Positions 1 to 8,954 of a stretch of 64,000 nt of DNA are shown here, piece by piece (position 1 is the first letter of the stretch; every line of letters starts with the position of its first letter). The DNA is from Leptothermofonsia sichuanensis E412 (GTDB taxonomy: Bacteria > Cyanobacteriota > Cyanobacteriia > Leptolyngbyales > Leptolyngbyaceae), in assembly GCF_019891175.1 (NCBI RefSeq), contig NZ_CP072600.1, positions 2,356,001 through 2,420,000 on the forward strand. Reading direction: 5' to 3'. The notes under the pieces are model-generated. The model made no database searches and was not told where the DNA came from. It saw only the letters and a list, made by a program, of their open reading frames with translations. The position numbers and the translations under genes are program-made.

Positions 1-3000
1 CTTAAAATGCCTGCTGGATCATCGAAGGGGGCTGGACTTCTCGTTTCGGGTGCCCGGTAGCCGTATAAGGTGCTACCCTCTCTTGGAATATATTCCAGGT
101 AGGCATTGGGGATTCCTGGATCGGGTGTCAGCCCCCGGTTATTGCGATTTCGTTGTGGCAACCCATAGTCCCCAGGGTAATCGTGCACAGCCGCAGCCGG
201 GATGACCGTCCCGCACAGGCGAGAAAGAGCCATACGGAATGTTGCCAGGTCTGGGCGCACAGCGGGACTGATGTTTGCAGCCGCCTGCCCGGAAAGCCTG
301 CCCTGGGCATCACTGTTTAAGGCAAAAATGTTTGGGTCACAGGCAGATGACCACAGGTGGGTAAAGCCTCCCAGGGACTGGGTCGTCACGTAGGGGTTAA
401 AGTTCCAGGTGTTTGCAGCGGGGGAGGGGCGGAATCCATAGGTGCGATCGCGGCGGATCTGAAAATATTCAAAAATCAACTCTGCCATCCGCAGTTTGGC
501 ATCGTTGAAAGAGGATGCAGCTTGAGTCAGGTAATATTCCCTTAACTTGCCCAAATAGGCTTCTGCCGGGACACGATCATAATCCCTGGCGTTATAGAAA
601 GCATTATTGGAAGCCGTGGAACGTCCGTACTCATAAGTGGCAAGTAGCTGCTTGGGCAGTACCTCTGGATTCGATGGTTCGTTGACCTCCCCATCCATGA
701 GCAATAACAGATCCTGTGCCAGGTTTTGCATGACCTGGGCTGCATTTGGCCGGGATCTGTCGTTAAAGGGATTACGGGGATCGAAACGCTGGACGCGATC
801 GATATTGTATGCCAGCATTCCCAGGGTGCAGGAAGCGGTCTGGAGATAGGTTTTATCTGCGGGGCTGAGATTCGCGTAAGTCGTTCCACTATTCAGTTGA
901 GCCAGCGCACGACGCAGGTTTGAGAAGTTGCCCCACATGGTCAGTTCTGGGTAGGGATGTACCCGTCCTGCTTCCTGGGTGGGTGGGAAAGCACCTGTTT
1001 GGGTTTCACTGACATGATCTCCTGCAAAGTTTGCCAGATTCTGGAGGGCAATCCGCAGGCTGGAGGCTGGATTATTGATATCTGCTTCAAACTGAGTTTG
1101 AGTCTGCCCTGGAGGCTCAAATTCCCACCCATTGGTACCCCGACCGTTGAAAAAGTCGGTCATCAATACGGTGTCTCGCTGGCTGGTAAGGCCACTCCCA
1201 CTTCCGCCGTCGCCGTCTGCTATTCCGGTCGGAGTGCTGTTGACAAAAAAGGTGGGGACAAAGTTAATGGATTGCCGCAAAGTAAATGGTGTCCCCGGAT
1301 GGGACGTACTGGCAAGGCAGGCAACCGGATAATCACGGCTGACCGCGGCATGATAGACTGCCGTGCTTTGAACGGCGGCAATATTGTCCCTCAGCGCTCG
1401 CCGCTGTTGAGCTTCATGGGTAAGGTTGGTATTACCCTGGCGGTAGGGCGGATAGAGGGGATCCCCTTCATCATCACTGGTGTCAGGATCTGCCTGACTG
1501 GCGTCGGTAACACTTCCGTAACTGGCATTCCTCAATTGGGAATAGTCTGGGTTGGCAGGCGGGAGTGGGGCTGTGGTGGCAGGGTTCTGTCGAGCAGCAG
1601 GCTGATCCTTGGGCGTTACCCAACCATTGCTGTTGCCCAACTCCAGCCGTTCACCCACCAGGATGCGTAACCCCTCATTGCGGGCACGGCGCTCCCAGTA
1701 ACCATCCAGACCTACAGTAGAGGAATCTGCCCCCGTTTCTGCTTCGGCGGCAATCAGCTTGGGGTCTGCCTGGACCGTTTCACTGGGATCCGGTGAAACG
1801 TTATCCCCGGCAGCAATCAGTTGACCAATCCGCCTGCCGCGGGGCACCACTGCCTGAGCATCATAGACAGATTTGGGACCATAGCGGTTGTCTGCCCGGT
1901 AGGTATCATCCACATAGGGCGCAGGAGCAGACTCCGCCTTAATCCGGCGGGGAAATTTATTATTGGGTCCTGTATTGGCTGGATCCAGATAGGGCTGGTT
2001 GGTGGGGTTAGCTGCCCGTGACTGCCTGCGATCCCGGACCTGGATTGCAAGGGGGTCACTGGAGATCTGGAAGATATTTGCTGCACCATTGGACCAGTCA
2101 TTGGTGGGAGTCAGCGTTACCTTATTAGCGGCTGCCGTGGGGTTGGGGGCGTGCAGATAGATCAGGGAGCTACCACTGTAGGAGGTATCATTAATCCTGC
2201 CGCTGGCAACCAGTCCATTGAAGGCGGGGGTGATCACATTGCCACCCGCATCCCGGGACTCGGTGATGCTGGTGACGGAAATCTCTGATGCCGACTCATA
2301 AAACAGACAGGAAGCTGGCGAACTAATCAGATAGGCGCTGAAGGCATTATTCCCAATGATCAGGTTGCCTTCCGTGTGCATGGCACCGTTCCAGTTGAAC
2401 TGGGGACCGGGGAAGATCTCCAGGTCATTGCGGAACCAGGCCCCCCACTTGTTGCCCCGGTCCAGTTTGCGGTCCTGCTGTAGCTCCAGGGTCGTAAAGT
2501 TAGATGCCCCTGTTGTGCCCACATTGTTGGAAACCACAAAAGCATCCACCTGGAAATTCTTGCGCAATACAGAAGAGTTGCCCTCATCCTCAAACCAGCC
2601 ACCCTCAACCCGGGACCCGGCACCGCCTGAGGTGGCACACCCTCCTGTTGCCGGGGTGTTGCTGAGTGGACCACTGCGGGTGTAGGAAATACGCCGTCCA
2701 CCGACCACTTCACCGTCGGCTTTCTGGGCATCGGTAAGGCTGACCAGGCGAGTTCGTGCCGGGGGACGCCCCGTCTCATCCGGTGGAATGGTGAGAATGA
2801 CAGAGTAGGCAACGGTTGCATCCAGGCTGCCATTACCATCGGTGTCTACCTGGAAGCGCCAGGCGTTGTCTAGCTGTCCATCCCCGTTAATATCAATCCG
2901 GGTTTCATCGGGCAGGGTGTAGGGATCCCGGTCATTTCCCATGCCATTATTCCCACCGCCTGCCAGCCTGAGGGTGCTGAGTGCCGCATCCCCTTTAATT

Positions 3001-3413
3001 GTGACTACAGGAGATGCGTTCAGCAACATGGAAGTGAGCACGCCATCCGATGGCACTCCACCGGGGTAGCGAGTATCCTTTGTCGAGTCAAACAGAAACT
3101 CAATCTTGGACCGCGCCCGGTCGATCGCAGGGGTCGCCGCATTATAAATCACCCGGTTCTGGGTTTCCGCAATGGTCCGGGTGCTGGTATTGAAGGCGCG
3201 ATAGGTGAGCGCTCCTGTGGTTAATGCCACCACCAGGATGAGCAACACCGTGGTGGGCAAAACAAAACCAGCAATCGGCTGTCGGGTGCTGCGATTGACA
3301 ATCAGGGCTGTCCGCAGTAGCCAGGTGACGAATGCTCTGGTGATGCTCTTGTGCAGTCGCCAGATCTGTCTAAGAAGGGACTGGACAGCTTTGGCTAATT
3401 TGCGATCTGACAT
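1..3413 (-). CDS. hpsA: Hormogonium polysaccharide secretion pseudopilin HpsA (3' end beyond window)
   Basis: The minus-strand frame is open from ATG at 3413 to the window edge, giving at least 1137 codons; the end of the gene is missing. The first ~45 residues are basic. They are followed by a prepilin-like segment (RSTRQPIAGFVLPTTVLLI, then more hydrophobic residues), in which cleavage after the glycine of GFVLP would release a pseudopilin with one N-terminal helix. The rest is a long low-hydrophobicity region with DTDGNGSLDA-like calcium-loop motifs near residues 180-200. This arrangement matches HpsA, a very large pseudopilin-like protein needed for hormogonium polysaccharide export and gliding in filamentous cyanobacteria. 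Other hps genes would be expected beyond the left edge. The assignment rests on N-terminal architecture and size; I cannot check an alignment. Confidence 0.75.
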   Translation of the reverse strand, partial: MSDRKLAKAVQSLLRQIWRLHKSITRAFVTWLLRTALIVNRSTRQPIAGFVLPTTVLLILVVALTTGALTYRAFNTSTRTIAETQNRVIYNAATPAIDRARSKIEFLFDSTKDTRYPGGVPSDGVLTSMLLNASPVVTIKGDAALSTLRLAGGGNNGMGNDRDPYTLPDETRIDINGDGQLDNAWRFQVDTDGNGSLDATVAYSVILTIPPDETGRPPARTRLVSLTDAQKADGEVVGGRRISYTRSGPLSNTPATGGCATSGGAGSRVEGGWFEDEGNSSVLRKNFQVDAFVVSNNVGTTGASNFTTLELQQDRKLDRGNKWGAWFRNDLEIFPGPQFNWNGAMHTEGNLIIGNNAFSAYLISSPASCLFYESASEISVTSITESRDAGGNVITPAFNGLVASGRINDTSYSGSSLIYLHAPNPTAAANKVTLTPTNDWSNGAANIFQISSDPLAIQVRDRRQSRAANPTNQPYLDPANTGPNNKFPRRIKAESAPAPYVDDTYRADNRYGPKSVYDAQAVVPRGRRIGQLIAAGDNVSPDPSETVQADPKLIAAEAETGADSSTVGLDGYWERRARNEGLRILVGERLELGNSNGWVTPKDQPAARQNPATTAPLPPANPDYSQLRNASYGSVTDASQADPDTSDDEGDPLYPPYRQGNTNLTHEAQQRRALRDNIAAVQSTAVYHAAVSRDYPVACLASTSHPGTPFTLRQSINFVPTFFVNSTPTGIADGDGGSGSGLTSQRDTVLMTDFFNGRGTNGWEFEPPGQTQTQFEADINNPASSLRIALQNLANFAGDHVSETQTGAFPPTQEAGRVHPYPELTMWGNFSNLRRALAQLNSGTTYANLSPADKTYLQTASCTLGMLAYNIDRVQRFDPRNPFNDRSRPNAAQVMQNLAQDLLLLMDGEVNEPSNPEVLPKQLLATYEYGRSTASNNAFYNARDYDRVPAEAYLGKLREYYLTQAASSFNDAKLRMAELIFEYFQIRRDRTYGFRPSPAANTWNFNPYVTTQSLGGFTHLWSSACDPNIFALNSDAQGRLSGQAAANISPAVRPDLATFRMALSRLCGTVIPAAAVHDYPGDYGLPQRNRNNRGLTPDPGIPNAYLEYIPREGSTLYGYRAPETRSPAPFDDPAGIL

Positions 3414-4018
3414 AGCTGCTTCCTGCGAGTACTTCCGGAAATAGAGTGAGCGGATTTAGAGGAACAGGGATGGTGGGGAAATAATTTTGGTACGAACCGT
3501 GTACTGGTATGAACCATGCCGATCAGAAGCAGAAATTAAAGTTCCTGAAATAGAATTTCTGAACCAAAATTCCTGAAATAAAATCTGTCAGTTGAATAGG
3601 TGAATTATGAACGAATTTGTCAGGAATTCACAAACTTCTGCGACGGCTTCTTACTGTGTTAACAATTTAATCGGGCTGTTATCAACAGGGAAGTTACGAA
3701 TCCAAGCGGTTTCAGGGAACAGGTGGACCTCCGCGAAATGACGGAACGGTCAAAAAATGCACTTAAAAATGGTGTAATGAAACCGTAATTCTGCGTGGCA
3801 GGGAACTGGAATACTACAATTTTGCCAATAAAACTTTAAAGATGCACTCTTAATTGTTGAATTCTGGTGAAGCCAGACGTAGCCATCTTACCCATTTGAA
3901 CCTTGAAAACGATCAATGGCAGGGTGGGAAGTTTGGCATGGAAGTTCAGCGGTGCTCAGGAATGAAGGTTTTATAAGCTGAAATTTCACCATGGAGGCAC
4001 GGAGCAGACAAAGAGGGT
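3414..4018. other. AT-rich spacer upstream of hpsA, no gene seen
   Basis: About 600 bp with no convincing reading frame on either strand. It contains short imperfect direct repeats around a GTTCCTGAAAT-like word between 3540 and 3590. It must hold the hpsA promoter, but I could not single out a -10/-35 pair with confidence. Confidence 0.5.
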
Positions 4019-4147
4019 GCATGTCACTTTTGCCCTCATCCTAAATCCCTCTCCCAATTTGGGAGAGGGACTTTGAGATGGCTCGGCTTCCCTTCTCCCA
4101 ACCTGGGAGAAGGGGCTGGAGGATGAGGGCCTGCAAAGGTGACATGC
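4019..4147. repeat. 129-bp double-hairpin inverted-repeat element
   Basis: The outer ends are inverted (GCATGTCACTTTTG against CAAAGGTGACATGC). Inside them is a second inverted pair (CCCTCATCCT / AGGATGAGGG). Inside that are two strong hairpins built on CTCTCCCA..TGGGAGAG and TTCTCCCA..TGGGAGAA. The nested symmetry suggests a small mobile or REP-like element. A related hairpin sequence lies at 5659-5790. Confidence 0.7.
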
Positions 4148-4232
4148 TCTCCACAGAGATCATTTCCAGACAGAGCAGTGGAACCGAGCGGCACTATAGA
4201 AGAGTTTATATGTTTTGAGAGTGATTAAAGAA

Positions 4233-4325
4233 GAATGGCACTGATATAAGGGGTTAAAGATCTCCAACTTCTTCGAGAAGTTTGGAGATCTGAATGATTC
4301 TATTTAGCTTGATTCAGTGCCATTC
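4233..4325 (-). mobile_element. MITE-like element family 1, copy 1
   Basis: A 93-bp palindromic element with perfect 12-bp terminal inverted repeats GAATGGCACTGA. A central hairpin reads AGATCTCCAACTTCTTCGAG followed by its complement. The 9-bp word GATTAAAGA occurs one base before the left end and immediately after the right end, as expected of a target-site duplication. Copies 2 and 3 (17861-17953, 27664-27754) lie in the opposite orientation. It has no coding capacity, so it would be non-autonomous. Confidence 0.75.
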
Positions 4326-4404
4326 GATTAAAGAGGGCTAAATTCAGGCAAATCCCCGGTTTCTTTTGGAGAAGCCAGGGATCTGGAGAGGGGAGTGTAT
4401 CAGG

Positions 4405-4479
4405 GTTAAAATTTGCTGAGTTAAAATTTACTGAGTTAAGAATGATTGAACTAAAGCTGACCAGGTTAAAACTTGCTGA
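4405..4479 (-). repeat. Five 15-bp tandem units at the rpmB 3' end
   Basis: Five consecutive 15-bp units of the form GTTAAAATTTGCTGA run from 4405. The unit nearest rpmB contains the last codons and stop codon of rpmB, so the array looks like amplification of the gene's own tail. The frame through it yields a spurious 67-residue ORF (4300-4503). Confidence 0.65.
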
Positions 4480-4702
4480 GGTTGATGCCTGCTTCCCTGG
4501 CAAAGGCAGAGAGATTTTTGGTTTCGAGGGTTTTGATGGCTTTTGTGGAAAGGCGTAGCCTAACCCAGCGGTTGCCTTCAGCCCACCAGATGCGCTTCCA
4601 TTGCAGGTTCACTTCCTGAAGTTTCTTAGTCCGACGGTGAGAGTGGGAAATAGCAAAGGCGTTGTTTGCCTTTTTGCCGGTGAGTTGACATTTACGAGCC
4701 AT
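4466..4702 (-). CDS. rpmB: 50S ribosomal protein bL28
   Basis: A 78-residue basic protein beginning [16 protein letters not shown], which is the conserved start of bL28. It continues with [16 protein letters not shown] and the [14 protein letters not shown] core typical of the family, and its length is as expected. bL28 sits in the large ribosomal subunit near the E site. The gene appears monocistronic; the next upstream gene on either strand is hundreds of bases away. Its final codons merge into the 15-bp tandem array described at 4405-4479, so the C-terminal residues LSKF may be shaped by that repeat. Confidence 0.95.
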   Translation of the reverse strand: MARKCQLTGKKANNAFAISHSHRRTKKLQEVNLQWKRIWWAEGNRWVRLRLSTKAIKTLETKNLSAFAREAGINLSKF

Positions 4703-5082
4703 TGCAGTCTCCAGATTGCCCTATTGTGCATTTTGCGTCCGAAGAACCATTGTATCCAAAGAAGTGGATTGTGGGAAAGGGCATTGATTAATTTATTGTA
4801 GGGGACAGGGGACAGGGAATAGGGGATAGCATGACATTAGCGATCGCTCACTTGTCCTGGGGAATTTGCACGAGAATAAAATACCTGTGATGCGTTACGG
4901 CGATCGCCTGACACTTCCTACGAGCAGGGACGTTATTACACTCGTTGCCAGGATTCTGCCTGGCAATGCCGGGGAGAAAGCTGGAGCTTCCATGGGCTGT
5001 TAGGTTGACCCTGGTTATCTGGTGTTTTTCACCCTGTCCCCTATCCCCTGACCCCTATTCGCTGCTATAAAATCCGCATTCC
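4703..5082. other. Repeat-rich spacer with a hairpin
   Basis: A 380-bp spacer. It holds GGGGACAGGG-type short repeats at 4801-4830 and their complement at 5030-5060. It also holds a hairpin near 4946-4969 (TTGCCAGG...CCTGGCAA). No reading frame looks genuine. The hairpin lies between rpmB and the cytochrome gene and could terminate or protect a transcript, but it lacks a T-run. Confidence 0.45.
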
Positions 5083-5457
5083 TTAGAGACTTTCCAGATA
5101 GCTTAATAAATCTGCCATTTCCTGGGGAGTGGGCTGAAACTGAGGCATGGGAGGGGTTTGCCCACTAATAACCTGGTGGATCAGGTGGAATTTTGATTTG
5201 CGATCGGCAACCTTACGAAGGCTGGGGCCAACCCGGCCATCTGCCTCCAGTCCATGACAACCAGCGCAATTCATCTGAAAGATGGCATGACCCTGGACAG
5301 CATCTCCCTGCAAGGAAAGAACCGTGCGAATGTATGGGTCTGACAATTGCAGGCGATGAACTCCCAGCAGAATCAGACCAATGGAAATCAGGATTGCTAG
5401 AACGACCAGGGCAATCCGCTGAATTAAGCCTTCATTCTTAAGCAGGTGATTTTCCAA
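5083..5457 (-). CDS. cytM: Membrane-anchored c-type cytochrome, CytM-like
   Basis: A 124-residue protein with one N-terminal hydrophobic helix (about residues 15-35, IALVVLAILISIGLILLGVH). A single class-I haem c site follows, CAGCH, near residue 67 in GHAIFQMNCAGCHG. A C-terminal methionine (TPPMPQF) is suited to be the sixth haem ligand. Size, anchor and the segment LSDPYIRTVLSLQGD resemble CytM, a low-abundance cyanobacterial cytochrome that modulates electron flow. The family c6/PetJ is a less likely alternative because it has a cleaved signal peptide. Haem would be outside the cytoplasm, in the thylakoid lumen or periplasm. Confidence 0.65.
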   Translation of the reverse strand: MENHLLKNEGLIQRIALVVLAILISIGLILLGVHRLQLSDPYIRTVLSLQGDAVQGHAIFQMNCAGCHGLEADGRVGPSLRKVADRKSKFHLIHQVISGQTPPMPQFQPTPQEMADLLSYLESL

Positions 5458-5854
5458 AGGTGCTTATTAAAAAAATCGACAGAAAAGGTTTTTAATCAGG
5501 GGGTTGACCGGGGGGATGCCCTCATCTCCAGCCTCTCCCAAAGCCTATCCAAAAGCGTAATTACTCAGGCCACCCTCACCCTCACCCTTCTCCGAGAACA
5601 GAAGAGGGGCCAAGATGCTGCGTTGGGTGGGACTTTTGTCCAATTTTCTGGGTAATGCAACTACTCAGGCTGCCTTCACCTAAACTCCTCTCCCAGAACA
5701 GGAGAGGGGCTAAGACGTTGGTTCAATTTCCCTTTTCCCAGTCTGGGAGAGGGGTCCAGGGGATGAGAGTTACCTGGAGGCTGAGTAGTTATTGGTGGAT
5801 AGACTTCTATACTTTAGAGCTTCTTTAGATAACTTTGCAATTTTGGAAGGGGAG
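5458..5854. repeat. Spacer with inverted-repeat hairpin element (5659-5790)
   Basis: A 397-bp spacer occupied by copies of a hairpin family. The clearest unit, 5659-5790, has ends AACTACTCAGGCTGC / CTGGAGGCTGAGTAGTT and internal CTCTCCCAG..CTGGGAGAG stems. A shorter related unit lies at 5562-5620. The internal stems resemble those of the element at 4019-4147. No gene seen. Confidence 0.6.
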
Positions 5855-7492
5855 TTATGTTTGTTCAAACAAAGCCTGGAGTGCGATCGCCTGGGCTGCT
5901 GGCATTTGCCCATAGGTGAAGACGTAGGGAATGTCTGCGGGAAGGGCGGGTAAGAACTGCTCCAGAATGTAAGGACTGCCGTAGATAACCAGTGCCTGCA
6001 ATTGCTGTGCCTGGAGCAGGGCCTGAAACCATGCCTGAGCAGTGTGGCTCAGACCTGCACTGCCCCGGAAAGGATTGCCCCGAATAAACAGTTGTAGAAG
6101 GGTTGGTGGCAACGGCTGGTTGTTGACTTCAGGGGGAACTGCTGGTGTATGGCTGTCTACCAGCCGCAGTTGATAGCCGCGCTGGTTGGGATAGGCGATC
6201 GCGGGCGTCTGCCGTCCCAGAAAGTCACAGTTCAGAGCATCATCCACCAGAATCAGGTTTTGTCTGGTGCCCTGGGTTTCAGCCATCAGTCGGGAGGGCA
6301 GCGGACGATGAATCTGCATCGAATCTCGCAGGATCGCGTGAACTGTCTGGAGTGCTTGTGGCTGTGCCAGCCGGGTAGTTAATGATGTCGTCTCCAGAAC
6401 GGGTGGCAGGGTTTCCCAGGCATGGGTGGCGTCTGCCGTGGCCAGGGGAGGAAAACAGACCTTTTGCTTGGCTTTCCAGATGCGCTCTACCGATGCCCGA
6501 ATCTGTTCGGGCGAAATTCGCCCCGCCTCTACTGCCTCACAGACAGCCCGGATGGTTCCCACCGGATCCACTGGCATCAGGAGGATATCTGCTCCCGCCG
6601 CCACTGCCAGCACGGGAGCCTGATGGGCACCATAACGGTTGGCGATCGCACCCATGACCAGGGCATCGGTTACAACCAGACCATCAAATCCCAGGGTAAG
6701 CCTCAACTCCTGACTCAAAACCCGATAAGACAGCGTTGCCGGGTAATCCGGGTCATACGCTGGAATTTGCAGGTGAGCACTCATGACAGCATCTACCCCG
6801 GCGGCGATCGCGGCCTTAAACGGCGGCAATTCCACCTGACGCAACCGCTCCAGGGAGTGGGTGAGAACCGGCAACTCCAGGTGGGAATCCACAGCCGTAT
6901 CCCCATGACCGGGAAAATGTTTGGCAGCGGTTAACACTGGATGGCGTTGAGTTCCCCGAAAAAAAGCGGTTGCCAGTGTGCTGACAAGGTCAGGCTGATC
7001 ACCAAATGCCCGAATATTAATTACTGGATTGTCTGGATTGTTATTCACATCCACCACCGGAGCCAGTACCCAATTCAGCCCAATTGCCTGAGCCTCCTGA
7101 GCTATCCAGGCTCCCATCTGCCCGGCATACTGCTCTGCCAGATCCCGATCGCTGGCGGCAATGGCGGCCAGCGCCATCGGGGGGGGAAACCAGGTCGCCC
7201 CAGCAAACCGTTGCCCCACCCCTTCTTCCACATCTGCTGCGAGCAGCAATGGGATTGCTGCCCATGCTTGAAGCTGCTGAGTCCGGAGGGCAATTTCCCC
7301 GGCACTCCCTCCCAGCAAAATCACTCCTCCTACTCCCCAATCCTGCAACCAGGAGCGCAGAGTGTCTGATCTGGGTTCCCAATCTGGATACTGAATCTGA
7401 TGGTCAAACAGGTAACCAGAAGCCCTCACTACCACCATCTGCGCGACCTGTTTTGCCAGAGGAAGGGAGTCGATGTCGGGGAGGAGGGACAT
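5855..7492 (-). CDS. nagZ: Beta-N-acetylhexosaminidase-like glycoside hydrolase, family 3
   Basis: 545 residues. The N-terminal two thirds are a GH3 TIM barrel with the signature KHFPGHGDTAVDSHLELP near residue 190. That loop supplies the Asp-His pair used as acid/base in NagZ-type enzymes. The likely nucleophile aspartate is in VVTDALVMGA near residue 270. The family removes GlcNAc from muropeptides in cell-wall recycling. The protein has a C-terminal extension of about 200 residues beyond the minimal NagZ barrel, as in other long bacterial GH3 hexosaminidases. No signal peptide is visible, so a cytoplasmic location is likely. murQ at 15.85 kb encodes another recycling step. The start ATG is preceded by CT-rich heptamers with no Shine-Dalgarno sequence. 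Confidence 0.85.
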   Translation of the reverse strand: MSLLPDIDSLPLAKQVAQMVVVRASGYLFDHQIQYPDWEPRSDTLRSWLQDWGVGGVILLGGSAGEIALRTQQLQAWAAIPLLLAADVEEGVGQRFAGATWFPPPMALAAIAASDRDLAEQYAGQMGAWIAQEAQAIGLNWVLAPVVDVNNNPDNPVINIRAFGDQPDLVSTLATAFFRGTQRHPVLTAAKHFPGHGDTAVDSHLELPVLTHSLERLRQVELPPFKAAIAAGVDAVMSAHLQIPAYDPDYPATLSYRVLSQELRLTLGFDGLVVTDALVMGAIANRYGAHQAPVLAVAAGADILLMPVDPVGTIRAVCEAVEAGRISPEQIRASVERIWKAKQKVCFPPLATADATHAWETLPPVLETTSLTTRLAQPQALQTVHAILRDSMQIHRPLPSRLMAETQGTRQNLILVDDALNCDFLGRQTPAIAYPNQRGYQLRLVDSHTPAVPPEVNNQPLPPTLLQLFIRGNPFRGSAGLSHTAQAWFQALLQAQQLQALVIYGSPYILEQFLPALPADIPYVFTYGQMPAAQAIALQALFEQT

Positions 7493-7749
<257 letters not shown>

Positions 7750-8187
7750 TCACTCCTCACCTTCCTCAGCGGCGATCGCGTCTTCTTCCCAGTCTGCTTT
7801 TTCTTCCCACTCTTCGTCGGTGTCAGTGGGCTGGCGTTCCTGGTTGAGGCGGTTCAGGAGGGAAAGGACGCGATCGCCGCGCTCCAGGGAGTGGTCTTCT
7901 AGAAAGAGGACTTCGGGGGTGCGCCGGAGGCGGATGCGATGGCCCAACTCGCTGCGAACAAAGCCCGTAGCAGACTTTAAGCCGGCCATGGTTTCAGCTT
8001 TGGCTTCCTCAGACCCGTAAATGCTGACAAAAATTTTGGCGTGTTGCAGATCGCCAGAAACATCGACATCGGTGACACTCACCATTCCAGCACCGACCCG
8101 GTCATCTTTAATACCAGAAAGGAGCATCTGGCTGACCTCGCGCTTGATTAATTCGGCAACACGAGCAACCCGGCGATTCGTAGCCAT
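7750..8187 (-). CDS. rbfA: 30S ribosome-binding factor A
   Basis: 145 residues beginning [20 protein letters not shown], a typical RbfA start. It continues with the KH-type core: [20 protein letters not shown], then [20 protein letters not shown]. RbfA binds the 30S subunit and helps mature the 5' end of 16S rRNA, notably in the cold. The last ~30 residues are very acidic ([21 protein letters not shown]), and the stop codon lies inside a GGTGAGGAGTGA heptamer array, so the tail may have been remodelled by the repeat. A half copy of the 96-bp repeat seen at 17478 and 20941 ends right at the start codon. The DUF751 gene lies 140 bp upstream. Confidence 0.93.
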   Translation of the reverse strand: MATNRRVARVAELIKREVSQMLLSGIKDDRVGAGMVSVTDVDVSGDLQHAKIFVSIYGSEEAKAETMAGLKSATGFVRSELGHRIRLRRTPEVLFLEDHSLERGDRVLSLLNRLNQERQPTDTDEEWEEKADWEEDAIAAEEGEE

Positions 8188-8240
8188 ATCCAGCAGTCCT
8201 AAAAATCAGTGGTGAGGTGAGAGACTTTGTGAGAATTGCA
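8188..8240 (-). repeat. Half copy of the TATAGCAGTCC repeat abutting rbfA start
   Basis: On the minus strand this segment reads CTCACAAAG..CTCTCAC..CTGATTT..AGGACTGCTGGAT and runs directly into the rbfA ATG. It matches one half of the 96-bp repeats at 17478-17573 and 20941-21037. The repeat therefore forms the rbfA 5' untranslated region. Confidence 0.55.
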
Positions 8241-8327
8241 GTCAAGATCAGCCGCCTGTAGCTCAATGCTAACAGCTTTGTACGAGAGGAACTGAGCCAG
8301 AATTTGTGGCTGATGATTGGCAATCGA

Positions 8328-8531
8328 TTAGACTGCGTTTAACCCCAGCATGGCACGCAGGGTAAACCCAACAAAGGCAACTCCCCCTATCATGATGCCG
8401 ATGAGGGCGATCGCTGTTACTGGATTTTTTAACAGGGGCACCAGTGGTTTAACGGCATTCAAAAAAACGCCCAGGATTGCGCCTAAAACAAAAAGGGGCC
8501 ATTTGGAAACGTTATTCCAGAGATTTTGCAT
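8328..8531 (-). CDS. DUF751 (Ycf33-like) small membrane protein
   Basis: 67 residues with two hydrophobic stretches: about residues 10-30 (KWPLFVLGAILGVFLNAV) and 38-62 (VTAIALIGIMIGGVAFVGFT). This is the pattern of the DUF751 family of cyanobacteria and plastids, whose function is unknown. Adjacency to rbfA on the same strand is common in cyanobacteria as I recall it, and supports the identification. The start is preceded by CTCACCCCTCACCCC-type heptamers rather than a Shine-Dalgarno sequence. Confidence 0.75.
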   Translation of the reverse strand: MQNLWNNVSKWPLFVLGAILGVFLNAVKPLVPLLKNPVTAIALIGIMIGGVAFVGFTLRAMLGLNAV

Positions 8532-8954
8532 GGTTGTTATTAGTAAGGGGTGAGGGGTGAGGAGGGGTTGTTAGCTGTTGGTTGTTAGCTGTTAGTTGTT
8601 AATTGCTATAGGAAGAGGAATGGTGGAGAGGTTTGGGTCAGGCGAGATGTGCCACCCCTTAATTTTAGGGAACAAACGGGATCTGTGGGCGGTTTTTGGT
8701 GAAGCTTCGTTCCAAGATACAATCGGCTCCTGCGGTCAGCTTTTCTGAATCATGGTTCAGGTGTTGAACTATGCCATATTTGGCAGGTATTCGGTAACGG
8801 CTTCACGAGCTATAGCAGGAGATAGGGAACAGGGGACGGGGGATAGGGAAGAAAGGAATGTGAGTCGATTTAAGATGTCGTCCTGAAACAGAACCATAAA
8901 GAACCAAGAGTACCAAGAGCTTGCTTTGTGTCCTTTGTGCCTTTGTGGTGAGTT
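8532..8954. other. Spacer with several short repeat types, no gene seen
   Basis: It contains GGGGTGAGGGGTGAGGAGG heptamers (8547-8567), tandem GTTAGCTGTTGGTT units (8568-8605), a GGGAACAGGGGACGGGGGAT string (8827-8848), and a TTGTGTCCTTTGTGCCTTTG word near 8933. The last is also found, inverted, at 32000-32025. No reading frame is convincing. Confidence 0.5.

Noticed and set aside
957..1670. A 237-residue plus-strand reading frame
   Set aside because: It lies opposite hpsA, whose own minus frame is open throughout and has clear pseudopilin features. The plus frame has low-complexity, unprotein-like composition.
3414..3440. A GGAAGTACT word as a possible SigJ-type promoter box for hpsA
   Set aside because: It lies only about 15-25 bp from the start codon, and the match to the consensus I remember is partial.
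4300..4503. A 67-residue frame with NFNSANF-like repeats resembling a pentapeptide protein
   Set aside because: The pattern is produced by the 15-bp tandem repeats after rpmB, and the frame overlaps rpmB out of phase.
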